Origin: Yamagishiella unicocca
Lineage: Eukaryota > Chlorophyta > Chlorophyceae > Chlamydomonadales > Volvocaceae
Assembly: GCA_003116995.1 (NCBI GenBank)
Contig: BDSL01000031.1
Location: 124,001-188,000 of the forward strand
Direction of reading: 5' to 3'
Length of the DNA stretch: 64,000 nucleotides
This document shows positions 13,000 to 25,000 of the stretch, one piece after another. The position numbers and the translations under genes were made by a program. The notes under the pieces were generated by a model. It did not search any database. It was not told the origin of the DNA and worked only from the letters and a program-made list of their open reading frames with translations. Positions within the stretch are counted from its first letter, which is position 1. The number at the start of each line of letters is the position of its first letter.

Positions 13000-13960
13000 C
13001 CTTAATATGGCATTACACATGCCCGCAAGCCCGGGCGAGCCTAGGAGAAAGGGCGGGGGCCTGCTGAGACATCGTACGAGAGGCCAGCGATGGCAGCCAG
13101 CAGGCAACCCTACGGAAAAAAACCTTCCGCGCCCAAGTTTGCGGGGTCCCAACAAAGGAGGACAAACGCCGGAGAAACGGCGGGAACGGGCGGGACCAGC
13201 CAGCAGCCCGGACCGACGCGCTGGGGACAGAAACCCCCTGCGGGGCAGTCCCAGCCAACCGAGGTGAAGACGGCGGTGAAAACGCAAATTCGGGCAGACG
13301 TCACCCCCAATTACATAAAGGAACTGGTGGACGGCACCGACGGAACACCCGGTCCGCGGCGAACCAAGCTGAGAAAAGCCCCGCAGGCGTGCCCAAAAAT
13401 TGCAACCACCGTCAGCTGCGCGCGAGCGCAGGCTGCAAGGCAGGGGCCCCCAGGTGGGCAAGGCACCGCCAATCGGCGAAACAGGCCGGAGCGTGAAGCA
13501 GCCGAGGGCAATCAAACTGAGGGTGGCCAGGGCGACAAAATCACAAAGACACTGCTCACAGCTGGGAGGGCTTGCGCCAGCCACAGCCCCACACGGGCCA
13601 GCGGGCGAACCCCACCTGCCCCACACGGGCCACAGCCCCACACGGGTCAGCGGCCGAACCCCACCTGGGGCGACCATGCAGGGCAGCCAGCAGCACCACC
13701 GTGGCCGCCTGCTGATTCCCCAGCCCGGGGCCAGGCACCACCGCAAGGTGCTCTTTGATCACACCGACCACCGCACCAGCAACAGGGCATTGCCAGAAGT
13801 AGTGCAGGCGAGGGAACATGGCGCCGGCGCCAGCCCCAGGGAAATCCCCGCACCCCAGGGGAGCGCCGTGAACATGTGTTACCCGCCAGCGCAACCCCAT
13901 TGACGGCCAGGCGCCAGAATAAGGACTTGTGCCGGTTCTCCCGGTGCATTTTCTACAGCC
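13000..13960 (-). mobile_element. Degenerate LINE with C-terminal coding end, family A
   Basis: On the minus strand, broken frames contain KSLFWRLAVNG, LHYFWQCPVAGAVVGVI and FWARLRGFSQLG. These resemble the C-terminal end of volvocine LINE polyproteins, where a cysteine/histidine motif reads like H-FW-CPVA-AVV. The copy then ends in the family A terminus near 13000 (CTAGGCTCGCCCGGGCTTGC in minus orientation). Several frame changes are needed to read it, so it is dead. No reverse transcriptase domain remains in the window. The family assignment rests on remembered motif style, not a search. Confidence 0.5.
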
Positions 13961-14761
13961 GCGGGAAGGCGAGCCGCAAGCGGGACACTTCGCTGTATTT
14001 CACTGGGCTTCAGCACCCGTCGCCTAGTAGACTGGGAATACATAACAGATAAGCACCCTATTACTATTGTCTCTTCCCCCTGGTTGATGCAAGGCCGAAG
14101 CTAAGAGAGTCAAAGAGCGACGTTGTGCCTCGTATACATTTGCCGCATGAGGATCTGTATTTTCGTCCCCAACAAATTCATGAAAGTCCGTCCCTGTGCA
14201 CCGTCTCATGAGGACCTCGTGGCTCTCATTTTGGGGACTCGGGCATGGAGTATCGGTACCGGTACCGGTATACAGCTATGGCTTGGCCTCAGCTGAGCGA
14301 CTGTCACCGCAACTTCTAGCGCGCACGATGTTATTTCTTGGTATGTATTTGTTATCGGTAGGTGTGACCTTCGTAGGTGTGGCCTTCCGCTTACCCTACA
14401 AGGATGTCTCGCCAACCGTCGGCACCCCCAGACGACATAACCCGAAATCGAAACACCTCCATACCAGCGTATGCACTACACAGGAGACGTGCATGATTTG
14501 AACTTCGTGAGTGATCGACGTTGTGAGGCTTTGACGCTGAGGCCGACATTGCTTCCCGTACATCCGTATACAGGTTGATGCAACATTTTACTGCAACTTA
14601 ATTTCGAAAATGGCTCAGCTTGGGTAACGTTGCGTTAGACAGTCAGGCACGGATTGCCTCTGTAGCAATTTTCTCTTGTGCTGCACTGGCGCTGGCGTTT
14701 CGCATTCCCCAGGCTTCAGGACAGCCCCCGGAGACGAACAGTTGCGAAGCCGTCTTCTAGC

Positions 14762-17700
14762 ATGGTCACGGCAAGGGGTTACCTGCAACAATGCAAGCCA
14801 GACAGTGCTGACGTGGCCGCACTCAATAAAAAACAACCGCAGCCAAACACAGACCCCAACGTAAGCTTTGCCGCTATGCGCGACCCTTGCTGTTTATGAT
14901 TTTCTCATGCTGCGCGGCTCGCATTGTTGCGTTGCCGCGTTCCCGCCGAAAAACGGTGGCGGCATTTCCTGTTAATGTCCACCTCAACCATGCACCTGGG
15001 CACATTAACACACCTGCCTATAATTCGACAGGTATATGACTTTATCCGAACCCTCTCTGAGGGATCCTATGGCGACGTACACGAGTGCATCCAGCTCGCC
15101 AGCGGGCAGCGGGTGGCAATCAAGCGCTTCAAGACCGCGCATATGGACCCTCAGGCAAGTGTAATTCATAAATAGTGCTGTAGTCCTGCTGGGAACGTGC
15201 ACAGCAGTCGGCGTCAGGTGGAGTGTAACGTTCAACCAACGCCGAGGGACGCGGCGGGGCCCTGTTATGTCCGCGTTATGGCGCCTTCGAAAGATTACGT
15301 TTTCTGAGTTACATTGATAAATTAGAAAAAGTCTAGGGTAGTAATCTACAGGGTCGCGGCCGCGGCGAAAGTATCGCTACCTCGCTGTCCTCCCCATGAA
15401 AATACTTTTTGCGGGTCGGTCGACACAGGTCGACATCCCTGGTCCGTAGGACTGCGAGGAAAGCAGCAAGAGTCGTTGCCATGTCGAGATCCGCGTAAAT
15501 CCACTATCAAGCCGCCAGCTGCCGGTGAAAAGCTCCCATCCCCCCGCCTCCTTCCCAAACATCTATCCACCAATCCTGGGACCGCGCAGGTGTGGCGCCT
15601 AGCAATGCGCGAGGCTCGGGTGCTCCAGGCCATGCCTCGCCACCCCAATGTGGTGGAGCTGAAGCGGGCGGTGTGCAGTCAGTCCTCGGGCCGCCTCTAC
15701 TTCGTGTTTGAGATCATGCACAGGAACCTCCAACAGGTGGGTATTGCAGAGCTATGAAACGGTGGCTTGAACGCACGCTAGCGCCGCGAAGTAGGTTCCT
15801 CAAAATGTGCAAGGCGTTGGCAAGGCGTTACAGGATACAATCGAATATTTGTTAAAGCGCCAACTGCTCAAAACCCAGCGAAGTGTGATCCTCAACAACC
15901 AACTACCAACGCCAACCGCCCACCAGGAGCTGAACACCCGGCCAGGCGGAATTCTCCCAGCTCCTTCCCTCAAGCATGTGGCATGGCAGCTGCTGCAGGC
16001 GCTGGCGCACTGCCACGAGCACAAGGTGTGAACGGGATGGGCGTTGGAGCGCACAGCAGCAGGGAGTGAAGAGGAATGCCGGGGTCAATGTACGCAGCCC
16101 ACCAGCCCCCACAGTAACACCGTCTGGCCTCCTCCAACACTGCGCAGGTCGTTCACCGCGACATCAAGCCCGCCAACGTGCTGATCAGCGACCCGCCGCC
16201 CAGGCTCGAGGAAACTGACGGCGGTGACAGATCCGGCAGCGTCGGAGGTAACCTGCAGGTCAAGCTGTGCGACTTTGGTTTCGCCCGATGGTTGCCTGGC
16301 GCCGCGAGCCAGGCACCATGCACCAAGATGACTCCCAAGGGCCAACCGCAGGAGTCGTCGGCCGCAAACCCCGGCACCGACGACCTTGACACGGACATGT
16401 CGGGTTACGTTGTGACGAGGTGGTACAGGGCACCCGAGGTACGGCACATCGTACAGAAGACGCTCCATACAGCAGGCGACTGAGTACAGGGATTCGCTTC
16501 GTCTTGTGCGTCGGCCACTTCCCGGTCATGAGTCCCCTCATGATCCCCCGGTTGAGATGTTTGAACCCACTGGACCCGTCGCAGATCCTCGTCGGTGAAC
16601 CGTACGGCACCGCTGTGGACGTATGGTCGTACGGCTGCACGCTGGCCGAGCTAGCCACCGGCGAGCCGCTGTTTCCCGGAACCTCCTCCGCTGACCAGCT
16701 GTGGCGCATCATGCGCTGCCTGGGGCCGTTGCCGGCTTCCTTGGCGGCTCGCTCGCGGATTAGCGGCAGGCTGTCCGCCATGGCGCCCCTGACAGGGCGC
16801 GGCAGGACGCTGGCACAGCGGCTCAAGGTGAGGCGTCATGGGCGCTGAGAGCACGAGCCGTTTCCTAAAGAGGGCCAACGACTTTCCCTGCACTAGCGCG
16901 GATTTGAACCGGGCATCCTACGTTGTACCTAACGATGTGTCTGTGTGCTTCCTCTGCGTGCGCTTGCCTTTGGCCATGCCTATGCGCAGGGCGTGGCTCA
17001 GCCGCTTGTGGAGCTCATCACCGCCTGCCTGACGATGGACCCGAGCAGGCGCCCGAGCGCCAAGGACCTCCTCTGGCTGCCGTACTTTTGGGACGTCCAG
17101 CGCCTCAAAAGCGCGGTCGCCGCCGCCGCCGCCATCAGCTCCCCTCCAGTGGCACCAGTAGCCCGGGCGGCACATGCTGCTGGCCCTCCTCCCGCAGCAG
17201 CGGCGGCTGGCGAGGAGGGCTCCGCCCCTGAGGAGGCCCTTGCCGTTCGTGTCCAAGGCTACAGCCAACCCCAGCCCATACCTGCTAGGTCTCGCTGCGT
17301 TCCCGCCGCCACGGATGCAGGCTACTACGGGGGTTCAACACCCGCCGACGCCATTGCCGTTTGGCACACTGCCAGTGAAGCGCGAGACAGTGGCTGGCTT
17401 CCCAAGGTTACGTCCAGCGTCGTCCGCGCCAGCAAGGAGCCCAGCCACGTGGGGGGCGAGTCTTCGAGGCTGCTGGCTACCGTCACCTACGGTGGTCATG
17501 CACCGGAACGCCAAACCAGCAGCGGAGTCATGTCCCCCAGGACACCGGCTGCCCTCAACCGCAGCATCCGCACCCGCAGCAGCAACCTCAGCCGCACCGG
17601 CCTGCAGCACCTCTCTCAATACCAGCAACAGCAGAAGCAGCACCGGCTGGTGCAGCAGGCGCCCCAAACCTTTGCCGGCTCCCTAGACGCGGCTGCGGGC

Positions 17701-18879
17701 GGCGGTGTTCGCCGAATGACGACGGCTTCCCCCGCCATGCAATCTGCGATTGGCGCTTTCATGGAGGAGTCGGGGCTTGACAAGGCTGACAGCAGCGAGC
17801 TGGGGGACGGACTCCTGCGCCATTTGTCAGTGCCTACTGCGGAGGATGGGGATACGCCAACTGCCGGTCCAGCACGACGTACCGCTGGCGGCGTGGGGCC
17901 TTACAAAACGGGCTGGCTGCACCGAGCATCACGCAGCGGTGTTCAGCATCACCCCCGGGCGCCACTTCGACGGTGCGACTCGGGCGTGATCCCAAGAGGC
18001 GCTCTCGCCTCTTCAACCGCCATGGGCATCACGATGTCGCTAGGCACCATACCAGCCGCGGTGAGGTCAAACTCTGGGGTCTTCCCGTCTCAGTCGTCAC
18101 CGCAGTCGCCAAGCGACGCCGCCAGGGCGCCGCCGCCGCTGCGTCGGGGCGCGTCGAGCAGAGTGGACCAGGTCGCGATGCGCATGTGCCGGCCGCGGAT
18201 GACGTCATCAGCAGGGCTGGTGCTGTCCACCGCCACGTCGCTGCTGAGCAGCGGGGGGCACGAGATGATGATGTCGACATCGGGCACCGACTTCCTCTGC
18301 CCGCCGGTGGCTCCGACCGGCGGCTCGTATGGGTGCGATAGCAACGCTCTGGCGGCGATGAGTCTGAGGCGGGCTAATCTCATGAGGCCCGCAACTGCGC
18401 CTACCGTCCGGGTTGCGGCGGCGGCCCCGCCCCCCGCTGCAGGCATAACTGGCCCGCTGACCAGCCGGGAGGTGCTTTGCGAAGAGGAGGAGGTTCCCAG
18501 TCGTGTTACCGCCGACAGTTCGAAGCACTGTGACGAGAAGCCCGCAGTCTGCGAGGACGGGACCCTGGTGGCGGCTGAGAACCGCGTCGTTCCTGTGGCT
18601 GCTACTGCTTCTGCTGCTGCTGTTGCTACTCTAACCAGCAGCGGAAATGCCGGCAAGATATGGAAGCTCTTCAGCAAGAGAACAAATGCACAGAACGGCG
18701 AGGGAAGCAGCAAAGCGCACCGCGTGGGCGCGGTGCCCGCTCGTGGCCTCAGCCACACCGATGGTGACAGCAGCAGCGGCAGCACCAAGAGCAAGACCGC
18801 CCGCAAAATTGCGAGCGCCTTCCACTCCTTGAAGCGTCGCATGAGGGGCCTCAAGGCCAGTGCGCTGGCTGTGCCGTGA
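14762..18879 (+). CDS. CDKL-like Ser/Thr protein kinase, copy 2
   Basis: Seven phase-0 exons: 14762-14860, 15032-15154, 15590-15736, 15927-16025, 16148-16438, 16585-16827 and 16990-18879, giving 963 residues. Exons 2, 3, 4 and 6 have exactly the lengths of copies 1 and 3 (123, 147, 99, 243). Kinase landmarks: SEGSYGDV, Lys64 in [14 protein letters not shown] (Asp161), DFGFAR (Asp198), [13 protein letters not shown] (ending 253), DVWSYGC, and a domain end near [10 protein letters not shown]. The first loop glycine is Ser and the TxY pair is SGY. Intron 2 begins GCAAGT after CAG, a GC-AG intron. The tail carries [12 protein letters not shown] (17737-17772), [18 protein letters not shown] (from 18199) and a terminal [15 protein letters not shown]. 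The first 57 or so tail residues are almost identical to copy 3, while later motifs are closer to copy 1. An upstream in-frame ATG at 14678 is less likely because leader similarity starts at MV. Substrate unknown. Confidence 0.87.
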
Positions 18880-21800
18880 GATGACTGCAGTGAAACATCG
18901 TACAAGGCATCAAGCAATACGTAACAGATTACAATGGGAACGGAAATAAGCAGAAGGCCCCACACCATTTGTTTGGGTGTGATGATGGTGGATGCTGCTT
19001 AGACGGGCAGAAGACGTCAATAGGCGGAAGCCTGCGGATCGTTCGGACTCTGATCCGAACGGTTTGCCGCGCTGAGCAACTGCATTCATATTGCCCTTAA
19101 GTGTACGGCACTTTTGTTGTTGCCAGGTGCGCTCTTGTTGCTTCGGACGTGTTGTTGTCGGTTTCACTGCTTGCTGGTACTTCGGTGGTTCGCCCGTTAG
19201 TTCGTTATTTCGTCAGACGGCAGCTTCCGGTGTCCACCAAATTGCATAGCGTCGCATAATCGACGTGTGATAGCACGCATCCCAGATCGTGATGCGGTCC
19301 TCCTCGTTCGCCTGCGATAGGGCCAGGCGAAGCGGCCAGTAGAGCCGTGGTGGCCGGTAAGACAACGACGCATTTGCGTAGATCGCCCGGATGCTGCTTC
19401 CCGATATGCATCCAACGCCTCCAATGAGTATTACTTGGTCAGCAAGAAGTTCTCGCAAGGGCCGGATCGATTGCGGACAGTTTGGTTTCTCGGGCAAGCT
19501 GGACCGACAGTTCACCGCCGGCTCAGTAGTGCGGCCATGACGGAGTCGTCCCTCGCCTTAAATGCTGAAACATAAATGGACGGGGGCCAAGTTGGATGGG
19601 AGGGGAGAAGCCTGGGGGAGGTTTTTAAGGTCGCAGGTCCGGCCACAGCCATCGCAGTCCTCTCCACATTTTGCAGGATTTGAAGGCGCCTGGGCGCACT
19701 GTGGTGAAGGAGGCGTCAGTTTTGGCGGGGAGAGGGGACGTCTATGACAAGAGAGCCTGACTTGATACGTCTATGCTCAGAGAGTCCGGCTTGAGATGCA
19801 GATCTAGCTCCATCGATGCTCATGCTGCTGCCGACGACTCAGGACTACCCCCCTCTGGACCACCGCCCTCTGGACCACCATCCCTGAATAATGATTCATT
19901 TCGCCGGGTTTCCTCATGTGTTTCGCCATCCCGATATTGCTTATATTTGGCGTGCCGAGACCGCTTTCGACAGTTAACTAACTGCGCGTGACGTGCTCGC
20001 GGTCGAAATAAGGGGATCTGCAGAGTAACCTGCGTTGCCTTTTGTGCGGTCGACAACGGCAGTGTTTGTCCTTGTACGGCGCCATCAATACATTTATTAT
20101 TCTATAGGGAGGACATTGCATGTGCAACACGATGTTGATGATGTTATTATGTATAGGGGCGATTCAGGGGTGGAGGTCCGTGGAGGTCAGGGGTCACTTG
20201 GCCATGACCCTGCCATGACCGTTGGTGGATTAGCAGTAGGGTGTCCGCTGCACCAAAATATCCACTGCATGTGATGCTGGTGCCATATGGCAACAGTTGT
20301 GAGCTTCGTACCGTGGGTACTATCGTTTTGTTGGGTTGCACGTTTGGTTGTTTTGCAGTTTCGTGGTTGGTACGGGTGACGTCGGTAACTGGCGCACGGT
20401 TGGTCCCGCAAGGTCTTGCTTGCGCTACTGGCGCGTAGCTATCCCTTTGCGATCTTTGGTCCAGGGAGGGGCATGCATGGAGCCTGTGTCCAGGAGGGTC
20501 CAAGAGGACAAGCCTTGCATATTAAATACATCTCCAGTCACACCACGCGTCTCTCAGGAATAATACGTTGGACATTGTTCCTCGTCCGGTGTGCGTGGAC
20601 TGGACTGGGCGGCCAGCAGAGCTTTCTATGAACCGCGGCATGTGGGTATGTGGGGGTCTAGCGCATCAGTAAAGGAAGGCAGGCAGGCCGGGCGGATGTT
20701 CGCTTGCATCGGTGCACTTCGTTTACTTCACGACGGAGGTTTATGTCGGTGGTGCGGGCTCATCCAGGGTGCTCATCCAGCCTATGTGCCCCGGTGGGTG
20801 TTTATGGGTGTAAGGTGGGGTTAGGGCCCCTTCCTGAATCCCAGATTCCTGATCCTAAACCCCTTCCTGTCATCCGCGCCTTGTCGTGCTTACAATGGGA
20901 TCGAGTGAGCGACCCACCCTGCCCGGAACTCATGGCCCCAGCGTCTTGATCAACACTGCTGAGTCGTGCTGAACGCTGTACAAAACTGCGTTAGGCCTTA
21001 AACGGCATTTCAACAACAACACGCAGGAAATGTATTCTATATAGACGCACGGCTCGGCAGAATGTTACTAAACAGCCATCCATTAAGCTTCCCCATGTCC
21101 TCCATCGTTGAGCGGGGATATGCAACAATACTTCGATTACCGCCAGCCCTCGCCAGCAATAAGCCCGGGCTGAGGATAACACGGGGTTTGCGATGCGGCA
21201 CACAGAGGTTGAAAGCGCGTGTACTAAAGGGTTACGGCCGACAGCTAACGGACCCGGGGTCATATGCTCGTATCGCGTCAGCAGACTGCCTCCCAGAAAA
21301 TCGCCTGCCGTTCTACGCTTCGTGACCTCGCCCTTGGAACACCTTGGCAGCGTAGGCGGGAAATTCTGCGCAGCGCGCGCTTGGACTACCGCAGGCCCGC
21401 ATACAACTTTGCGAGCAGTTAATTTTCTACACAAAAAAAATTGACAAAAGTTCAGGGTCACTGCTGCGCTCGTCTCTGCTCATTCGCGCTGCGCGAACCG
21501 CGATGTCAGAAGTAGTCATCTAGGCGGTGATCCGAAAGCGCGCTACCGCACCCTATATAATGAATGGCCTATCGCGGCCTATGCACGCATGGGTCTTGCC
21601 GGCGATGGGATTTTCAAAGGCCTAACACCTGTACGGTATTGAACAACGCACAAAACGACAAGCGATTTGAAACAAGGCTTGTTCACGTCATTATTGGAGA
21701 GGTGACATACCGAAATATTTGGGCATATTGCCGAGCAAGAGCTACAGGCAGTGCCGCTGCTCCCAGCTTACCTGGTACATTTCTTAGTTCTCGGAGCTTT

Positions 21801-22002
21801 TCATACATTAGCATCTGAGAGATATGAGAAGGCAAGAGTATGCGCCTCCCATGAGCTTGACGCAAGCAAGCAAGTAACCAACCTGCTCGGCCAGGCCAGG
21901 CGCACTGGTACTGCCTCGCCAGTTGTGCGGCGCCGAACGTGGCCCGCACCAGAAGGGCACGCTGCTCTTTTAGGGGAATCGACACCTATTTCCATTCGTG
22001 AT
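18880..22002. other. Intergenic between kinase copies 2 and 3
   Basis: No gene recognised. A minus-strand open frame at 19213-19515 has ordinary-looking composition but no family I recognise and no supporting splice structure. The rest is mixed, AT-richer spacer DNA. The segment just upstream of 22003 should hold the promoter of copy 3, but I see no motif I can support. Confidence 0.45.
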
Positions 22003-25000
22003 ATGGTCCGAGAGCTCGAGTGCATTACGTCGTGCCGGCCGGACCCCGCTGACGCCGGCCAAAATGACCCGCCGCAGTTTCGGGAGAAGCTTTCGCAGAA
22101 TATTGACAACAACGTGAGCCGCATACATGTAGAGTCCCGCAAAGATGCACACTGTATTTTCATGCTGGCACTGATTCCTCAAACCAGTGCGCGAGTCGCA
22201 AGTCGCTATATATGCGACACCTTCCTCGACGTGAACGCAAACATGCCCGCAATGCAATCCTGGACTAATCAATCTCTCACATACGCTACCTACCCATAGG
22301 CTTATGATTTTATCCGTCCTATTGCCGAGGGCTCCTACGGCGATGTGTATGAATGCGTCCATCGCGTCAGCGGGCAGCTGGTTGCGATCAAGCGATTCAA
22401 ACAGGCTCATGAGGACCCACAGGTGCGTGCATGGGGCTCCTTGGGTAATACACCACCCGTACCTGCGTCAAGTAAGGGTGCCAAGCGGTCCGTACGGATG
22501 GATCCTGAGGCCCTGGACGAGCATCACTTGGAGGATCCTATATGGGCGGTTTGGGATGCCTGCGACGTACGGAGAGGCACACCATGGACGACCTGGAGCC
22601 TTGAATCACACCAACTGTGCAACGATGAGTCCACATCGGCCACCTCGTAGCCAAACGCGAAAGCCCTTGGGTATCGCCTTCCTTCCTAGTGGCATGAGGG
22701 GGTTTCAGTGGCTAGTGACATATTGCAAGTCCCAACTGCTGCTTTGCATTGAGGGGCCACCCTTACTTGCACGGTCAGGGCCACGTTTACACACAGAATG
22801 CGGTCAGACCACACACACCTGAACTGTGCCAAGGGGCTGTCCCCAGAGTGTGTGCGTGGCGCTGATTGACGTCCTGACACACCCTATCTGACCTTCCGTA
22901 ACGTGCCGCACATTACTTGGGTACCTTATGGGCGAACCACCGTTTGGCTGATGACATCCTGCCGGCGTCACCCCCCGGCGCCGCCCAACTGCTTAATCGT
23001 TTCCGGTTGTGCCCAGGTTTGGAGCCTGGCGATGCGGGAGCTCAGCGTCCTGCGGAACCTGCCAAGCCACCCCAACCTGGTGCAGCTGCGTCGGGCGGTG
23101 TGCAGCCAGTCCTCCGGGCGCCTGTTCTTCGTGTTCGAACTGATGGAAAGGAGCCTCCTGCAGGTGAGCTTGATGTGCGTGGATGCGTTTGAGTTGGATT
23201 ATTGATGCTGCACATCCGAAAGGGCTGATGCTTTGAACTCGGTCCTCGGAGTCCTCGGAGCCCTGGAAGCCCAGAAATCACAACCATGGAAAACTTAGCA
23301 CCTCTCAAAGACAACAGAATCCCAACTGAGTGCCCTAACTAACCAACTGCTCTGCCAGGAGTTGAAACGCCAGCCGGGCGGCTTCATCCCTTCGTCGTCG
23401 CTCAAGCAGGTCGCATGGCAGCTGTTGCAGGCGCTGGCACACTGCCATCAACAACGGGTGCGCATTGCTGGGGAAGGGATACCGGCGCTAGCTCGAGGCG
23501 ATTTCACGGCAGCTGACATGAAATAAGAGAGCATGAGCCCGGGTGTGACTTAGCCGACAAGGCCCAGTGATGCGTACGTGTCGTACACGGCACCCCAACT
23601 GCCGGTACCGACATACACGTGTCGTACTCGCCGCCCAAATTGCCAACCGACGCCGTTACGCAGGTCATTCATCGGGACATCAAGCCCGCGAACGTGCTGC
23701 TCAGCGGCGGCGGTGCGACAGACGTGAAGGTTCGGAACCCAGGCGGCCTCACCAGCGACGATGGCGGCGGCGGTGACGGCGGCGGTCCCAGCGGCCCGCC
23801 GAGGCTGCAGGTCAAGCTCTGCGACTTTGGCTTTGCGCGCTGGGTGCCCGCGTGGGACGACGGTCAGGCGGACGGGTCGGGAGCCGCGGTGATGGCGGCG
23901 AGGCATCCCGCCGTTTCCGGCGGCCCGTACGGCGACAGGCCCAGAGCCATGTCGACGTACGTCACCACCAGGTGGTACAGGGCGCCAGAGGTACGTCTGG
24001 TACGGCAATCGTGGATACGGCAACGCATGTGCTAGGGGGACGATGGGTCGCTTGGCTGCCACTGCCGCTAGTGCTGCGCGCGTGGCTGCTGCACGGTGTG
24101 CTCCAATGGTCATCTCTCGGGAATGTCTCGGAGGGGAGAAGCCGCGCATTCCTGTGATCCTGTGATACGATGTTACATGTTCTGTAAGCCCGGGCGAGCC
24201 CAGGACGAGATGGCTGGCCCATACTCACCGTACGAGAAGACAGCCCTAGCACAGCCAGCAGGCGCCCCGAAAGGCACATTGCACATTTGTGTTTGTCGAG
24301 TTGCGCATGCATGCACGTCGTGTATGTACGGCCAAGCGTACAGGCAGTTCCGCGGCCCCAGTGGGCTCGCAGCCATCGCTTGCTGTTTCATTCCCAGACC
24401 TCGGGGCTGCCTGCTTCACCCGCAGATCCTCGTCAGCGGGCCGTACGACACCGGCGTGGATGTATGGTCGTACGGCTGCACGCTGGCCGAGCTGGCCACG
24501 GGGCGCCCGCTGTTCCCCGGCAGCTCCTCCGCTGACCAGCTGTGGCGCATCATGCGCTGCCTGGGGCCGCTGCCCACTGCCCTGGCGGCGAGGGTGTGGC
24601 GCAATGACAGACTGGCTGCGGTGGCAGCGCCGCCTGAGCGCGGCCGGACACTGGCGCAGCGGCTAAAGGTAGGTACGGATTTTACGACCGCCTTTCCATT
24701 TATTTCGTACGGTTCCAGCCTGCGAACGTGCGTGCTCTGCTGCTGCTGCTGCCGCTGCTGTGTACTGGCTGGTACCTTTCACTTCTGTGTCCTAAAAGTT
24801 TGAACGCCTTCCTTCTTCATACCTTTTACTAGTCCCCATGCACCCGAGTCCCTTCCCAGAATGTATGGAGATCCTAAAGCCCTGATTGCCCGGTAGGCGT
24901 TCCTTCATGCCTTCCTGGCACAAGCCACCTGTCCGCGCCTGCCGCGCGCAGTACCGGCGGGTATCGAACCATTTGGTGTAGCACTGAACACCCCCACGCC

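Larger units (their letters stand above)
9634..14761. other. Intergenic between divergent kinase copies 1 and 2
   Basis: This spacer separates the divergently transcribed copies 1 (minus) and 2 (plus), so it must hold both promoters, but I see no site I can support. It carries LINE-like remnants at about 11118-11395, 12060-12680 and 13000-13960. Frames such as 10043-10267 and 10271-10558 have no recognisable content. Confidence 0.5.

Noticed and set aside
16893..16915. B-box-like GGTTCAAATCC on the minus strand in intron 6 of copy 2, and a similar GGTTCGATACC near 24962-24972 in copy 3
   Set aside because: No A box, no foldable T stem and no acceptor stem at tRNA spacing, so not a tRNA gene. 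A tRNA-derived repeat cannot be excluded but is not supported.
19197..19515. Minus-strand frames of 75-100 codons with ordinary composition (GGVGCISGSSIRAIYANASL region)
   Set aside because: No family recognised, two overlapping frames of similar quality, no splice partners. Possibly an old coding fragment, but not supportable.
20808..20840. GGTGGGGTTAGGG resembling telomeric repeats
   Set aside because: A single occurrence without tandem TTTTAGGG or TTTAGGG units.
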